Source: Halalkalibacillus halophilus DSM 18494 (GTDB taxonomy: Bacteria > Bacillota > Bacilli > Bacillales > Alkalibacillaceae). From it: DNA of 64,000 bases. The DNA lies in contig NZ_AUHI01000015.1 in NCBI RefSeq assembly GCF_000423105.1, positions 1 to 64,000 of the forward strand. The letters run 5' to 3'. Shown piece after piece: positions 24,577-33,927 of this stretch; position 1 is the first letter of the stretch; each line of letters starts with the position of its first letter. The position numbers were made by a program, and so were the translations under genes. A model generated the notes under the pieces. It was not told where the DNA came from. It did no database searches and saw nothing but the letters and a program-made list of their open reading frames with translations.

Positions 24577-25860
24577 TTATGCACTTTCTCTTGGTTCTTC
24601 ATTTTGATCAACGACTGAACCATCTTCCATTACTAATTTTGGCTTCCCATTTTCATTTTCAACAGTCTCTTTTGTAATAATACATTTCTCAATATCATCA
24701 CGAGAAGGTAGTTCAAACATTACATCTAACATAATGTCTTCAATAATGGAACGTAGACCACGGGCACCAGTATTACGTTCTATTGCTTTATTTGCAATAG
24801 CTCTTAATGCTTCCTCTTCAATTTCTAGCTCAACTCCATCAATATCAAACAGTTTTTGATATTGCTTGCTTAAAGCGTTTTTCGGTTTTGTTAAAATCTC
24901 CATTAGTGCATCTTCATCTAATGGTGTAAGGCTACCTACTACAGGTAAACGACCGATAAACTCTGGAATTAAACCATAGCGTAAAAGATCCTCAGGAAGT
25001 ACTTTTTCAAGTAACTGAGATTTATCCATTTCTTCGTTCTCCGGATCAGAACCAAAACCAATTACACGTTCACCTAAGCGACGCTTCACCGTTTGGTCGA
25101 TTCCATCAAATGCCCCACCTACAATGAATAGTACATTGGTCGTATCGATTTGGATAAATTCTTGATGAGGATGCTTACGTCCACCTTGAGGAGGGACGCT
25201 TGCTTGCGTTCCTTCTAGAATCTTAAGAAGTGCTTGTTGGACACCTTCACCAGAAACATCACGCGTGATAGATGGATTTTCTGATTTTCGAGCAACTTTA
25301 TCGATTTCATCAATATAAATAATCCCTTTTTCAGCTTTCTCTACATCATAGTCAGCTGCTTGGATTAACTTTAATAAAATGTTTTCAACATCTTCACCTA
25401 CATAACCAGCTTCTGTTAAAGAAGTAGCATCCGCAATGGCAAAAGGTACATTTAAAATGCGCGCTAATGTTTGAGCTAATAATGTCTTACCACTACCTGT
25501 TGGACCTAATAATAAGATGTTACTTTTTGCTAATTCCACATCATCTTTTTTATCCGTAACAGTAGCATTTACACGCTTGTAGTGGTTATAAACAGCTACA
25601 GAAAGTGATTTTTTAGCCGTTTCTTGGCCAATAACGTAATCATCCAATATATCGCAGATTTCTCTAGGTTTTGGAACCTCTTTAAATTCTTCATGATCAG
25701 CTGTCGTCCCAAGTTCTTCTTCAACGATTTCTGTGCATAAATCTATACACTCATCACATATATATACTCCTGGTCCAGCAACTAATTTGCGAACTTGATC
25801 TTGTGTTTTTCCACAAAATGAACATTTCAACTGTCCTTTTTCTTCGCTAAACTTAAACAT
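24577..25860 (-). CDS. clpX: ATP-dependent Clp protease ATP-binding subunit ClpX
   Basis: A 427-residue unfoldase that feeds tagged proteins to ClpP. The N-terminal zinc domain has four Cys (CSFCGK and CDECIDLC), Walker A is GPTGSGKTLLAQT, Walker B IIYIDEIDK, and RKHPHQEF and the RLPV region are typical pore and sensor segments. Length is normal. It lies downstream of tig, as in other Bacillaceae, with a 280-bp gap. Confidence 0.95.
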   Translation of the reverse strand: MFKFSEEKGQLKCSFCGKTQDQVRKLVAGPGVYICDECIDLCTEIVEEELGTTADHEEFKEVPKPREICDILDDYVIGQETAKKSLSVAVYNHYKRVNATVTDKKDDVELAKSNILLLGPTGSGKTLLAQTLARILNVPFAIADATSLTEAGYVGEDVENILLKLIQAADYDVEKAEKGIIYIDEIDKVARKSENPSITRDVSGEGVQQALLKILEGTQASVPPQGGRKHPHQEFIQIDTTNVLFIVGGAFDGIDQTVKRRLGERVIGFGSDPENEEMDKSQLLEKVLPEDLLRYGLIPEFIGRLPVVGSLTPLDEDALMEILTKPKNALSKQYQKLFDIDGVELEIEEEALRAIANKAIERNTGARGLRSIIEDIMLDVMFELPSRDDIEKCIITKETVENENGKPKLVMEDGSVVDQNEEPRESA

Positions 25861-26097
25861 GCTTTCACCCCATCATTCTATATTTACAAACAAACTTGCG
25901 AATGTTTGAACAAATTACACATGTTAAAAGACACTATTCCATGTCCCATAAATTCCATTATGTACTCCTAGATGTAAATAGTCAAAGGAAAAACTTCTCT
26001 TAAAATTTCAACAATTACACTTCAGAATATGATTATCCCTTACCATACTTTATGTATATGTATAAAGCAGTTAAAACATTAAAAATAGTGCAAAACA

Positions 26098-26132
26098 AGG
26101 CACGTGATTTCTACGCACCTTGCCTCACTATA
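26098..26132 (-). terminator. Terminator of tig
   Basis: On the minus strand GCAAGGTGCG / CGTGCCTTG hairpin (two G-U pairs) followed by TTTTGCAC. The rest of the gap 25861-26097 shows no gene. Confidence 0.6.
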
Positions 26133-26140
26133 TAAATTAA

Positions 26141-27427
26141 CTATACTGTTTTTGCATTTTCAACTAAGAAGTCAATAGCTTTTTTAAGCTTCAAGTCTTC
26201 CGTTAATGCATCAGTGTTACCACCAAGCATTTGCTTTAATTGCTCGATGTCTGTTTGGTACATAGAAGCCATTTCTTCTAATTGCTGCTGAATATCTTCT
26301 TCTGTTACTTCAAGATTTTCTTTTTCAGAAATTGCTTCAAGCGTTAAATTCGTACGTACACGTTTCGCAGCATCTTCCTTCATTTGATCTTTAAGAGCAT
26401 TCTCATCTTGACCAGAGAACTGGAAGTACATGTCTAATGTCATGCCTTGCATTTGTAAGCGCTGCTCAAACTCTTGCATCATGCGATCTAATTCAGAATC
26501 TACCATTGCTTGTGGAATATCAGCTTGAGCATTTTCTGATGCTTTTTCTACTAATGTTTCACGCTTTTGGTTTTCAGCTTCTTGCTGCTTTTGATCTTCT
26601 AAATTTTTCTTTGTTTTTTCTTTTAATTCATCTAAGGAATTAACTTCGTCATCAATGTCCTTTGCAAATTCATCATCAAGCTCAGGGACTTCCTTTGCTT
26701 TCACTTCATGAATTTTAACTTTGAACGTAACTAATTTTCCAGCTAGGTCTTCTGCCTGGTAATCCTCTGGGAAAGTTACTTCTACATCTAACTCTTCTCC
26801 AGCTGACTTACCTACTAACTGTTCTTCGAATCCAGGAATGAATTGCCCTGAACCGATTTCTAGAGAATGGTTCTCTGCAGTTCCACCTTCAAACGCTTCT
26901 CCATCTAAGAAACCTTCAAAATCGATGACAGCTGTATCGCCGTCCTCAACTGTTCCTTCTTCTTTTACAACAAGTTCTGCTTGCTTTTCTTGCTGTGATT
27001 TTAAATCTTCTTCTACTTCTTCATCTGTAACGTTCACTTCTTGCTCTTCTACTTCAAGTCCTTTGTATTCACCAAGTTCTACTTCTGGCTTCACTGTTAC
27101 AGTAGCTTTAAATACTAACGGTTCACCTTTTTCAATTTGCTCAATATCTACTTCTGGTTGAGCAACTGGGTTGATTCCTGTTTCGTTAACAGCACCCATA
27201 TAAGCTTCAGGTAACACGATATCAACCGCATCTTGATATAAAGCTTCTACACCGAAGCGCTTTTCAAAAATCGAACGAGGTACTTTCCCTTTTCGGAAAC
27301 CAGGTACCTGGATATCTTTCACTACTTTTTTAAAGGCTTGATCTAAAGCTTGATCAAATTGCTCCGGCTCAACTTCTACCGTTAAGACTCCTTCATTTCC
27401 TTCTTTTTTTTCCCATTTTGCTGACAT
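26141..27427 (-). CDS. tig: Trigger factor
   Basis: A 428-residue ribosome-bound chaperone with peptidyl-prolyl isomerase activity. The N-terminal ribosome-binding motif is PGFRKGKVPRSIFEKRFG; the FKBP-like domain (about 150-245) shows DTAVIDFEGFLDG and FPEDYQAEDLAGK; a long acidic helical C-domain follows. Start is the ATG of MSAKWEKKEG after GGAGGGA, not the upstream in-frame ATG. Conserved neighbour of clpX and ysoA. Confidence 0.95.
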   Translation of the reverse strand: MSAKWEKKEGNEGVLTVEVEPEQFDQALDQAFKKVVKDIQVPGFRKGKVPRSIFEKRFGVEALYQDAVDIVLPEAYMGAVNETGINPVAQPEVDIEQIEKGEPLVFKATVTVKPEVELGEYKGLEVEEQEVNVTDEEVEEDLKSQQEKQAELVVKEEGTVEDGDTAVIDFEGFLDGEAFEGGTAENHSLEIGSGQFIPGFEEQLVGKSAGEELDVEVTFPEDYQAEDLAGKLVTFKVKIHEVKAKEVPELDDEFAKDIDDEVNSLDELKEKTKKNLEDQKQQEAENQKRETLVEKASENAQADIPQAMVDSELDRMMQEFEQRLQMQGMTLDMYFQFSGQDENALKDQMKEDAAKRVRTNLTLEAISEKENLEVTEEDIQQQLEEMASMYQTDIEQLKQMLGGNTDALTEDLKLKKAIDFLVENAKTV

Positions 27428-27562
27428 ATTTCTTCCCTCCAAAATCTATTCTTCCATATTTATTAACTGTCATTTTCATGCATAATAAGCGTTCATGCAT
27501 AATGCAACCACTATATTATAACATAGAAATTTTGCTGTTCAACATTAAGACTTATGAAAAGG

Positions 27563-28549
27563 CTAATCCTCTATTTGTGAGAAGTATAGCTTTTCTAAAT
27601 GTTCTATTTCTTCCATCCATGCAAGTTGTTCTTCATTTGCAATTTGATCTATCTCTCCGTCTTGATCAAGCTGCAAATACTTTTTTGCTAACAACTGAAC
27701 GGCCTCAGCAAGGACATTTGCCTGATCGTCTTCTGGAACCAAAGGATATTGGATATACAAATATCTATATAATATTTGTTTGACGAACGCATAAAGCGTG
27801 GGATCTTCATTCTCTAAATCACTAAGCGCATTCATAACCTTAAGCGCAAAATCACTTTCTAAAACATCCTTTAGTTCAATTGGCTTTACATGCTCAGAAG
27901 TACCGAACTTTTCAATTTCAACCTTATGTGCAACTTCTTCGTCCATCAACCATTGAAGAATTCCTGTTTTAATGACAGGATTTAATCTCGCATCACTTAA
28001 ATATGGAATTAAATCTTCTAAATACTCTTCAATCGGATATTTTCTGTGCATAGATAAAAGCTTCCATTGTTCTTGAAAGTTGCCTGATTCTAAAGATTCA
28101 AAGAAATGATTCATATGATTTTCGGATTCTTGTTCACTTTGAGTAGATCGCAAATCTTTACTCATATCGTACAATTGCATAAATTGTTCTTGGTATTCTG
28201 CAGGGATTTTCTCTGTTTCATAAATTTCATCTAATAAGTCAATTAATTCGGTATACTGACTCGTTTGAAATAAAATCGATAAATAAATATGTAAGTATTT
28301 AAAATAATGTTCTTCTTCTTTCATTAATCGACGACACAAACCAATTGCTTGCTCGAAATGACCAAGCTCAATTTGCGCAATGATTTTCGCAGTTAAAATA
28401 TCACTCGATGCTGCATTGAATGATTCTAACTTTTTTATATGTAATAATGCTTGTTCGTAATTTTTTTGCTTGATTGCTTCAAAGACCTTCTTTTCCAATT
28501 CTTTTCGCCAACCAGGGAACATTACTACATCCTGGCGTTCATCGCTCAT
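27563..28549 (-). CDS. ysoA: TPR-repeat protein YsoA
   Basis: A protein of about 328 residues, mostly helical, with tetratricopeptide-like repeats in the N-terminal half (YEQALLHIKKLESFN, GHFEQAIGLCRRL). It occupies the conserved ysoA place directly upstream of tig on the same strand. Function is unknown; TPR proteins usually hold other proteins together. Start is the ATG of MSDERQDVV, preceded by GGGTG. Assignment rests on synteny and fold. Confidence 0.75.
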   Translation of the reverse strand: MSDERQDVVMFPGWRKELEKKVFEAIKQKNYEQALLHIKKLESFNAASSDILTAKIIAQIELGHFEQAIGLCRRLMKEEEHYFKYLHIYLSILFQTSQYTELIDLLDEIYETEKIPAEYQEQFMQLYDMSKDLRSTQSEQESENHMNHFFESLESGNFQEQWKLLSMHRKYPIEEYLEDLIPYLSDARLNPVIKTGILQWLMDEEVAHKVEIEKFGTSEHVKPIELKDVLESDFALKVMNALSDLENEDPTLYAFVKQILYRYLYIQYPLVPEDDQANVLAEAVQLLAKKYLQLDQDGEIDQIANEEQLAWMEEIEHLEKLYFSQIED

Positions 28550-28773
28550 AATCACCCAACCCATCATGTTTTATAGTACTAAATAGTATACCCCTGCACG
28601 TACTCCTCAAAACCTATGTATAAAAATGTATAAACTAAAGACTTGTACCTAGATAAGTATATTCCTATTGTAACAAAGATAAACAAAAGAAACTGCTTAC
28701 TTTTTAAAAAAACAATGAAATTTTCACCCCTAAATTTTCCAATAGTGAGTGAATTCAACTTTTAACTGCATTC

Positions 28774-29646
28774 TTAACTAACATCTCCAACGTACTTTGA
28801 TAAGATACGGTCCACACTTGAACCATAAGCTTCACCAAACATGTTTAAATGAACCAGCAAATAAAAAAGTTGGTAAATTTCTTTAACATCTTTATAGTAA
28901 TTTTCTACCGGATAATAACTTTCATACGCTAAACAAAATTCTTTTTCAAAACCTCCAAACAATTCGATAAATGCCAGTTCAAAGTGTCGGTCACCATATA
29001 AAAAGGACGGATCAATTAAATACGGGATTCCATTCTCACCAGGGATCCAATTGCCACTCCACAGATCTCCATGTAAATAAGAAGGCTTCACGTCTTTCGG
29101 TATAAATTGATCGATGTCTTCTATTAAGGTGTATAACTGTTTTGCTCGATTATTTCTTATAACACCTTGATGAGTGCCAATCTCCAACTGACCTTGCAAA
29201 CGACATTCCGCATAGTAGTCTGTCCAATTATCATATAATTTATTCTCTTGTTTCAAAGTACCAATATAACTAAAAGAGCCATAGCCATGTTTTTCATTGA
29301 AAGTCTGATGCATCGTTGTCAAATGTTGACCGAATAATTCAGATGTGTCTTTATTTATTTCTCCATTAATCCAATCCAACAATAGAAAGCTTTCTTCTAC
29401 TGTATCTTCTATGGCATGAATTTCTGGCAAAGGAAAACTATTCGTCTCTTTTAATTTCTTAATTCCTTCTACTTCTTTTGATAAAAATTCCTTAGGGGCA
29501 TTAGACTGATACTTCAAAAAGAACGGACCATGATTAGTCTCAATTCTATAGTTATCATTGATGTCCCCACCATGCACAGGTTGAATACTTCTAACTTGCA
29601 AATCAAGATGATGCCTTTCAAAGAATTGATTGATTTGAAGTTTCAT
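28774..29646 (-). CDS. Fructosamine/ketosamine-3-kinase family protein
   Basis: A 290-residue APH-like kinase. The catalytic loop is LHGDLWSGNWI with the general-base Asp, and LIDPSFLYGDRHFELAF carries the metal-binding Asp, both typical of the fructosamine-3-kinase (YniA) family that phosphorylates glycated proteins or amines for deglycation. The nucleotide-binding Lys is in FFLKYQSN. Good GGAGG site. It lies in a variable region between ysoA and a cell-wall hydrolase and is not part of the conserved block. Confidence 0.82.
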   Translation of the reverse strand: MKLQINQFFERHHLDLQVRSIQPVHGGDINDNYRIETNHGPFFLKYQSNAPKEFLSKEVEGIKKLKETNSFPLPEIHAIEDTVEESFLLLDWINGEINKDTSELFGQHLTTMHQTFNEKHGYGSFSYIGTLKQENKLYDNWTDYYAECRLQGQLEIGTHQGVIRNNRAKQLYTLIEDIDQFIPKDVKPSYLHGDLWSGNWIPGENGIPYLIDPSFLYGDRHFELAFIELFGGFEKEFCLAYESYYPVENYYKDVKEIYQLFYLLVHLNMFGEAYGSSVDRILSKYVGDVS

Positions 29647-29668
29647 AGCATTAGCCTCCTAGTTGGAT

Positions 29669-29707
29669 AAAAAAACATCTTAAAGTCATTATAACTTTAA
29701 GATGTTT
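29669..29707. terminator. Terminator of the CwlO-like gene
   Basis: Hairpin AAACATCTTAAAGT / ACTTTAAGATGTTT with a 7-nt loop between the endopeptidase stop and the kinase start, with a TTTTTTTATCC tail on the minus strand. Confidence 0.75.
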
Positions 29708-29732
29708 ATAGATTCATAGAAAAGGGTACTAA

Positions 29733-31103
29733 TTAATTAACACGACGTACATGTCCACTAAAGTTATCTGCCCAGTAACCAGATGACATACTAGCAACAG
29801 AAACACCATATTTATTCTGAGCACCTAAGAATTGGCCGTTACCTAGGTATATACCAATGTGACCATTTGTTTTATAAGTATCAAAGAATACTAGGTCGCC
29901 GCGTTGCATGTTACTTGCAGATACTTTCGTTCCAACGGATGCAAAGTAATCAGTAGTACCTTGATAGTTATAACCACCTTGACTTAAAGCCCAAGAAATA
30001 AATCCTGAACAGTCAAATCCAGATGGAGATTTTCCACCCCATACATACGGAGTACCTGACTGACTCATTCCTGCAGAGATCGCACCTTCCATGCCGCCGC
30101 CTACAGAAGGTTGGCTACTTGTGCTTGCAGCTTGTGTTACAGATCCTTCGTCAGATGAACTTGATGATTCATTTGAACTGGAATTTGAATTATTACTAGA
30201 ATTTGATGAACTATTAGAGTTTGAAGAACTATTTGAGCTTGAACTGCTGTTATTATTACTAGAGTTAGAGTTGTTATTCTCTTCTTCCTCTTGTTCTTGT
30301 TGAGCAGCTAAGACAATTTGTTGTTGACGTTCTCTTTCTTGCTCTTCTGCTTCCTCGATATCAGCTCTAATATCACCTTGTAATTGAGCTAATTGAGAGT
30401 CTTCTATTTCAAGTTCTTCTTGTAAAGCTACTAAGTTTTCTTCTTTATCTTCTAATTCTTCTTGTTTAGCAACAGTAGATTCCTTTTGCTCTTCGATTAA
30501 TTGTTGCATACCAGAAAGTTCCTCTTGCATATCTTCTAAACCTTCTAATTTAACAACCACTTCTTCTTTTTTATCTTCTACAGCAAGCATGTCTTCAATT
30601 TGTTGATCAATTAAGCTTTTATCTGATTCCATAATTTTGTTTACAGATGTAGCTCGGCTAATAAAGTCACCAAAGTTACTTGCTCCCATAACAACTTCTA
30701 AGTATCCAACGTTACCGCCATTTTTTTGTAAAGTTTTCATTCTATCATTTACTAACTCATGACGAACTTCGATACGTTCTTCTAATTCTTCAATCTCAGC
30801 TTCGATCTCTACGATTTGAGATTCTCTATAATCAATCTCTTCTTCTGTTTCATCCATCTTAGCTTGATTTGCTTCAAGTGCTTCATTAACTTCTTCTAAT
30901 TCTGCTTGAAGTTCTTCTAGTTCAGTAAGTACTCCAGCAATTTCAGCCTCAGCTTCTGAAAGTTCTTCAGATAACTCAGATCTTTCATTCTGGACTTGAT
31001 TATCACGATCTCGTAAATCGTCTATGGATTCAGCACTAACATTTGCTCCAAATAATAAAACCAAGCTTGTCCCGATAGATAGAGTAGTAAGTCTTTTTAA
31101 CAT
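29733..31103 (-). CDS. CwlO-like peptidoglycan DL-endopeptidase (NlpC/P60, C40)
   Basis: A 456-residue secreted protein. A signal peptide (to about residue 25, ANVSAES) is followed by a long coiled coil (25-265), an Asn/Ser-rich linker (about 270-320) and a C-terminal NlpC/P60 domain with Cys in GFDCSGFISW and His in NGHIGIYLG. The order and length match CwlO of B. subtilis (473 residues), which cuts D-Glu-DAP bonds and is activated by FtsEX through the coiled coil. The gene has a long upstream gap with a WalR-like box, again as for cwlO. FtsEX is not in the window. Ribosome site GGGGGAAAG. Confidence 0.85.
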   Translation of the reverse strand: MLKRLTTLSIGTSLVLLFGANVSAESIDDLRDRDNQVQNERSELSEELSEAEAEIAGVLTELEELQAELEEVNEALEANQAKMDETEEEIDYRESQIVEIEAEIEELEERIEVRHELVNDRMKTLQKNGGNVGYLEVVMGASNFGDFISRATSVNKIMESDKSLIDQQIEDMLAVEDKKEEVVVKLEGLEDMQEELSGMQQLIEEQKESTVAKQEELEDKEENLVALQEELEIEDSQLAQLQGDIRADIEEAEEQERERQQQIVLAAQQEQEEEENNNSNSSNNNSSSSSNSSSNSNSSSNSSNNSNSSSNESSSSSDEGSVTQAASTSSQPSVGGGMEGAISAGMSQSGTPYVWGGKSPSGFDCSGFISWALSQGGYNYQGTTDYFASVGTKVSASNMQRGDLVFFDTYKTNGHIGIYLGNGQFLGAQNKYGVSVASMSSGYWADNFSGHVRRVN

Positions 31104-31509
31104 TCTCTTTCCCCCAATGAGTAATCTCTTTAATCAATACTATTTTAATAAACGTTCTATTAAGCAACTAATTAGGAGTATAACATAAGAAATTAGTAAC
31201 TAATATTTCAGTTTGTTAACAATTTTATTTCAATATGTATAAAATCCTACCTATTTTACTTACAAATTTCTACATTTTATTAAGCCTAAGTGCTATAGTT
31301 ACATCATTTGAGGTTAACTAAAGTCTTATATTTTACGTAATTTCGCCTCTGTAACATTTCTGTAATCATTGTCGAATTTCATACCAGAATAACAATATTA
31401 AAAGTGAGCTTTCCTGTCAACGTTAATCTATTAGAATATCCCCACCTATCACGAATCTATTAACAAATTATTCTAATGTCACATGCGAATGAATAGAGTT
31501 ATATAAAGT
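31104..31509. other. Long gene-free upstream region of the CwlO-like gene
   Basis: AT-rich stretch of about 400 bp without a convincing gene. It probably holds the promoter and a long 5' leader of the endopeptidase gene; only the WalR-like box at 31350 stands out. Confidence 0.5.
31350..31366 (+). promoter_or_regulatory. WalR-like box
   Basis: TGTAAC-ATTTC-TGTAAT fits the WalR consensus TGTWAH-N5-TGTWAH. It lies 247 bp before the CwlO-like start, but on the plus strand, opposite to the gene. Confidence 0.45.
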
Positions 31510-31511
31510 AC

Positions 31512-31559
31512 AAAAAAAACTGGTATGAAGTAGACTCAATTAGTCCTACTAAATACCAG
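31512..31559 (-). terminator. Terminator of the holin-like gene
   Basis: Imperfect hairpin with arms GCTGGTATTTAGTAGG and CTACTTCATACCAG on the minus strand, then GTTTTTTTTG. Confidence 0.7.
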
Positions 31560-31569
31560 CTATCACATT

Positions 31570-31803
31570 TCACTTCGATAATTTATTCTTTTTCAATAGC
31601 TCATGTTGTTGCCTTCCTTTTTCAGTCACGTAATTATTTTTAAACCAAGCCCACAATCCTACTGTTGTCGTCACCAGTGCAGTAACACCTGCTTCAAGCT
31701 GCTCATTACTGTATGGTAAGGGAGATTTACCGAATAAAACTAACGCTTGATTTATTAAAATGATTAAAAACACGATTGACCTAATTAATGTTCCCCTATC
31801 CAT
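31570..31803 (-). CDS. Phage holin-like protein (SPP1/XhlB type)
   Basis: A 77-residue protein starting at the ATG of MDRGTLIRSIVFL, 8 nt after GGAGGGA. It has two membrane helices separated by a turn (GKSPLPYSNEQLEAG) and a basic tail (KGRQQHELLKKNKLSK), the topology and sequence pattern of SPP1-type holins such as XhlB. No endolysin or phage gene is next to it, so it is an orphan, perhaps a domesticated prophage remnant. Confidence 0.75.
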   Translation of the reverse strand: MDRGTLIRSIVFLIILINQALVLFGKSPLPYSNEQLEAGVTALVTTTVGLWAWFKNNYVTEKGRQQHELLKKNKLSK

Positions 31804-31943
31804 AGATATATTCCCTCCTTGCAATTCAACTTTAATTTATCTATATTCAAAATCCGTTAACATTTAGAACAAGTGGTTATAGTTCATTTGCCTACGACAC
31901 ATTAGAAGATTAATGATGAGATAATAGAATTTAATTTAAAAAT

Positions 31944-31958
31944 CATGTAAAATACATG
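31944..31958. promoter_or_regulatory. Palindrome upstream of a small membrane-protein gene
   Basis: Perfect dyad CATGTA-AAA-TACATG, 35 bp before the 31993 start, in an AT-rich promoter region. It could be a regulator site; no regulator is identified. Confidence 0.35.
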
Positions 31959-31992
31959 TATTAACATATATTAGAAATGAGGAGGAATTAAA

Positions 31993-32337
31993 ATGATTAG
32001 TAAGATGATGAAGTACGTATTATTAGTTATTTTAATTGCTTCTTCATTATTGATAAATAACTATGAAACAGTATTCGATCATCCCATTTCAGGTTTATCC
32101 GAGACTGTTGATGAGACAGGGTTTTTAACTGTTCTTCCTGCAATAGAACTTGATGATACTGGGAAAACCATAAAATCGACTAGTAGCATATTTCATCAAT
32201 TAACATTAATTATTATTTTCACAACAACTGCTCTCATCATCCCACCTTGGTACTTTAGGTGGAAACGATTATTGTTGAACCCACAATACTTTGGGGCTGA
32301 TTTAATGAACTTCCAACCTCTTTTTAAACCCATTTAA
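31993..32337 (+). CDS. Hypothetical membrane protein
   Basis: A 114-residue protein with an N-terminal hydrophobic helix that may be a signal anchor (YVLLVILIASSLLI), an extracytoplasmic stretch of about 50 residues (ETVFDHPISGLSETVD) and a second helix (LTLIIIFTTTALIIPP) ending in a basic segment WYFRWKRLLL. No family is recognised. The ribosome site GAGGAGGAATT is strong. A 38-residue membrane peptide is encoded 20 bp downstream, so the two probably form an operon. Confidence 0.65.
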   Translation: MISKMMKYVLLVILIASSLLINNYETVFDHPISGLSETVDETGFLTVLPAIELDDTGKTIKSTSSIFHQLTLIIIFTTTALIIPPWYFRWKRLLLNPQYFGADLMNFQPLFKPI

Positions 32338-32357
32338 AAAGTAGGGAGGGATAAAGG

Positions 32358-32474
32358 ATGTTTTTCTTAAACATTTTTCTTGTTACCTTTTTTTCAATTA
32401 CTGGTTTGAGTTTGTTCTCATTTCAAGGCATTGAAATATTTCATGCAATAAATGACTTGTTAAATAATAAATAA
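32358..32474 (+). CDS. Small hydrophobic peptide (38 aa)
   Basis: Encodes MFFLNIFLVTFFSITGLSLF followed by a short tail ending NDLLNNK: one membrane helix and an amphipathic end. Preceded by GGGAGGGATAAAGG, a strong ribosome site, and followed directly by a terminator, which supports a real two-gene transcript with the upstream membrane-protein gene. No family is recognised. Confidence 0.55.
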   Translation: MFFLNIFLVTFFSITGLSLFSFQGIEIFHAINDLLNNK

Positions 32475-32480
32475 TAGTTT

Positions 32481-32517
32481 AGTGCATAGCCGGCAATAGG
32501 CTATGCACTTTTTTTAA
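32481..32517 (+). terminator. Terminator of the small membrane-protein operon
   Basis: Hairpin AGTGCATAGCC / GGCTATGCACT followed by TTTTTTT. Confidence 0.85.
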
Positions 32518-32614
32518 AAAGAAGACTATGAATATGTAACTTGATATAGATATTTGTATTTGATTTATAGTAAAATAAAATCATTAAATGAAAAAGTTGG
32601 AAAGAGGAAAGACA

Positions 32615-33349
32615 TTGAAAATAAAGATGAAGGCTTTGTATGAAACGCTTTTATTTAGTATGGCTTTATTATCAGTTTTTCTTATTTGGTCTGATCATGG
32701 AGTTTCTCTTTATTTAGATAGAATTGTATGGGGAATATTCGTAATAGATGTTTTAACTCGATTCATAGTTTCGGAGAAAAAATTAGATTACATAAAGAAA
32801 AATCCGTTTGATATTATAGCGATTATTCCTTTAGATGCTATATTTCAGTTAGCAAGATTTGTCCGTTTATTTAGAGTCATTCGATTATTACTTATCGGAA
32901 GACATTTTGCTCAACACTTTTTTAATATTATTAAAACAAATGGATTAGACAAATTGATTGGTATATCAGTTATACTCATTTTTATATCATCAGTCCCAAT
33001 TCTATATACCGAATCAAGTATTGAAACATACCAAGAGGCAGTATGGTGGTCCATTGTCACTTCAACTACAGTAGGTTATGGAGATTTATCACCTGAGACA
33101 GCTCTCGGAAGAATGATTGCTGTAACTTTAATGTTTTTTGGAATTGGGTTAATAGGAATGGTTACAGGATCTATTGCCACTTATTTTATTAAAGAAGATA
33201 CTTCTGAAAATGAGACTATAAATTATATAAATGCTCAACTAAAACATTTTGAGAACTTGAGTGAAGATGAAATAGAAAGAATCATTTATTTACTAGAAGA
33301 TTTGAAAAAAGAAAAATTAGATAAACCATCTCAGCTAAAGACAAATTAA
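32615..33349 (+). CDS. Voltage-gated-like potassium channel
   Basis: A membrane protein of about 244 residues with the six-helix plan of voltage-gated channels. An S4-like helix with spaced arginines (ARFVRLFRVIRLLLIG) precedes the pore loop, whose selectivity filter is TTVGYGDLSP. A soluble acidic helix ends the protein. The best start is TTG at 32615, about 8 nt after AAAGAGG; an ATG at 32588 in the same frame has no ribosome site. It lacks an RCK domain. Monocistronic, in a variable region, ending in a weak hairpin. Confidence 0.87.
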   Translation: MKIKMKALYETLLFSMALLSVFLIWSDHGVSLYLDRIVWGIFVIDVLTRFIVSEKKLDYIKKNPFDIIAIIPLDAIFQLARFVRLFRVIRLLLIGRHFAQHFFNIIKTNGLDKLIGISVILIFISSVPILYTESSIETYQEAVWWSIVTSTTVGYGDLSPETALGRMIAVTLMFFGIGLIGMVTGSIATYFIKEDTSENETINYINAQLKHFENLSEDEIERIIYLLEDLKKEKLDKPSQLKTN

Positions 33350-33360
33350 CTGAGATTAAT

Positions 33361-33400
33361 AAAGGATGAAGAAACACTAATAGAAAGTGTTCTTTATCCT
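33361..33400 (+). terminator. Hairpin after the potassium channel gene
   Basis: Imperfect stem GGATGAAGAAACACT / AGTGTTCTTTATCC, without a clear T run; may be a transcript-end structure. Confidence 0.4.
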
Positions 33401-33426
33401 AAAGTCTATTTAAAATTGTCCAAAAT

Positions 33427-33462
33427 AAAATCAGCACCTCTATGGATGCTGATTTTTGTTAC
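33427..33462. terminator. Bidirectional terminator
   Basis: Stem AAAATCAGCA / TGCTGATTTTT, T-rich on both strands, between the convergent channel gene and the 99-residue hypothetical gene. Confidence 0.75.
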
Positions 33463-33758
33463 TTATATTCCAAATCTCCTGAGCCTTGCAATACTACATT
33501 TGTTCCAGTATCTTGGCTAACTTCTGTAACAAGGGCACTGCCTTCTAGAGTTTCGCCTTCATCATTAACCATTTTCAAATGAAGCATTTCAGCATTTTTT
33601 TGAGCATTTTCTACTTTCTTCTTTCCATTCTCGACATTTGTTAATTCGAGACTCCAAAATGATTCTGAACCGGTATCAGTATGAGGAAGAACCCCTTTTT
33701 GGAAGCTAATTTCTTCGTCATCGATAATTAGTTTGTCTAAATAATGAGTTTTTGGCAT
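33459..33758 (-). CDS. Hypothetical protein (99 aa)
   Basis: A soluble, acidic protein of 99 residues with no membrane segment or Cys. It looks like an all-beta fold with alternating strands (KLIIDDEEISFQKG, FWSLELTNVENG, LHLKMVNDEGETLEG, NVVLQGSGDLEY). The ribosome site AGGAGG is strong and a terminator follows. No family is recognised; the strand pattern is reminiscent of small phage tail or structural domains, but this is only an impression. Confidence 0.6.
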   Translation of the reverse strand: MPKTHYLDKLIIDDEEISFQKGVLPHTDTGSESFWSLELTNVENGKKKVENAQKNAEMLHLKMVNDEGETLEGSALVTEVSQDTGTNVVLQGSGDLEYK

Positions 33759-33927
33759 ATAATTTCCTCCTGACTAACGCAATTTCACTATTTACCACGT
33801 GATTATTATAAATACCCATTTAAAGTACGTATTAAACAACTAGGCTAATTTGGAAGATATTATAGTTAAATCATTGATATTATAAAATTAATTTTTTTAA
33901 GTAAAGTTAAAAGGAGAATAAAAAAAT

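Noticed and set aside
30091..30303. Plus-strand open frame rich in Glu, Leu and Phe
   Set aside because: It is the complement of the Asn/Ser-rich linker of the CwlO-like protein and arises from low complexity.
31570..31803. Intact prophage
   Set aside because: Only a holin-like gene is present; no integrase, terminase, capsid or tail genes are seen.
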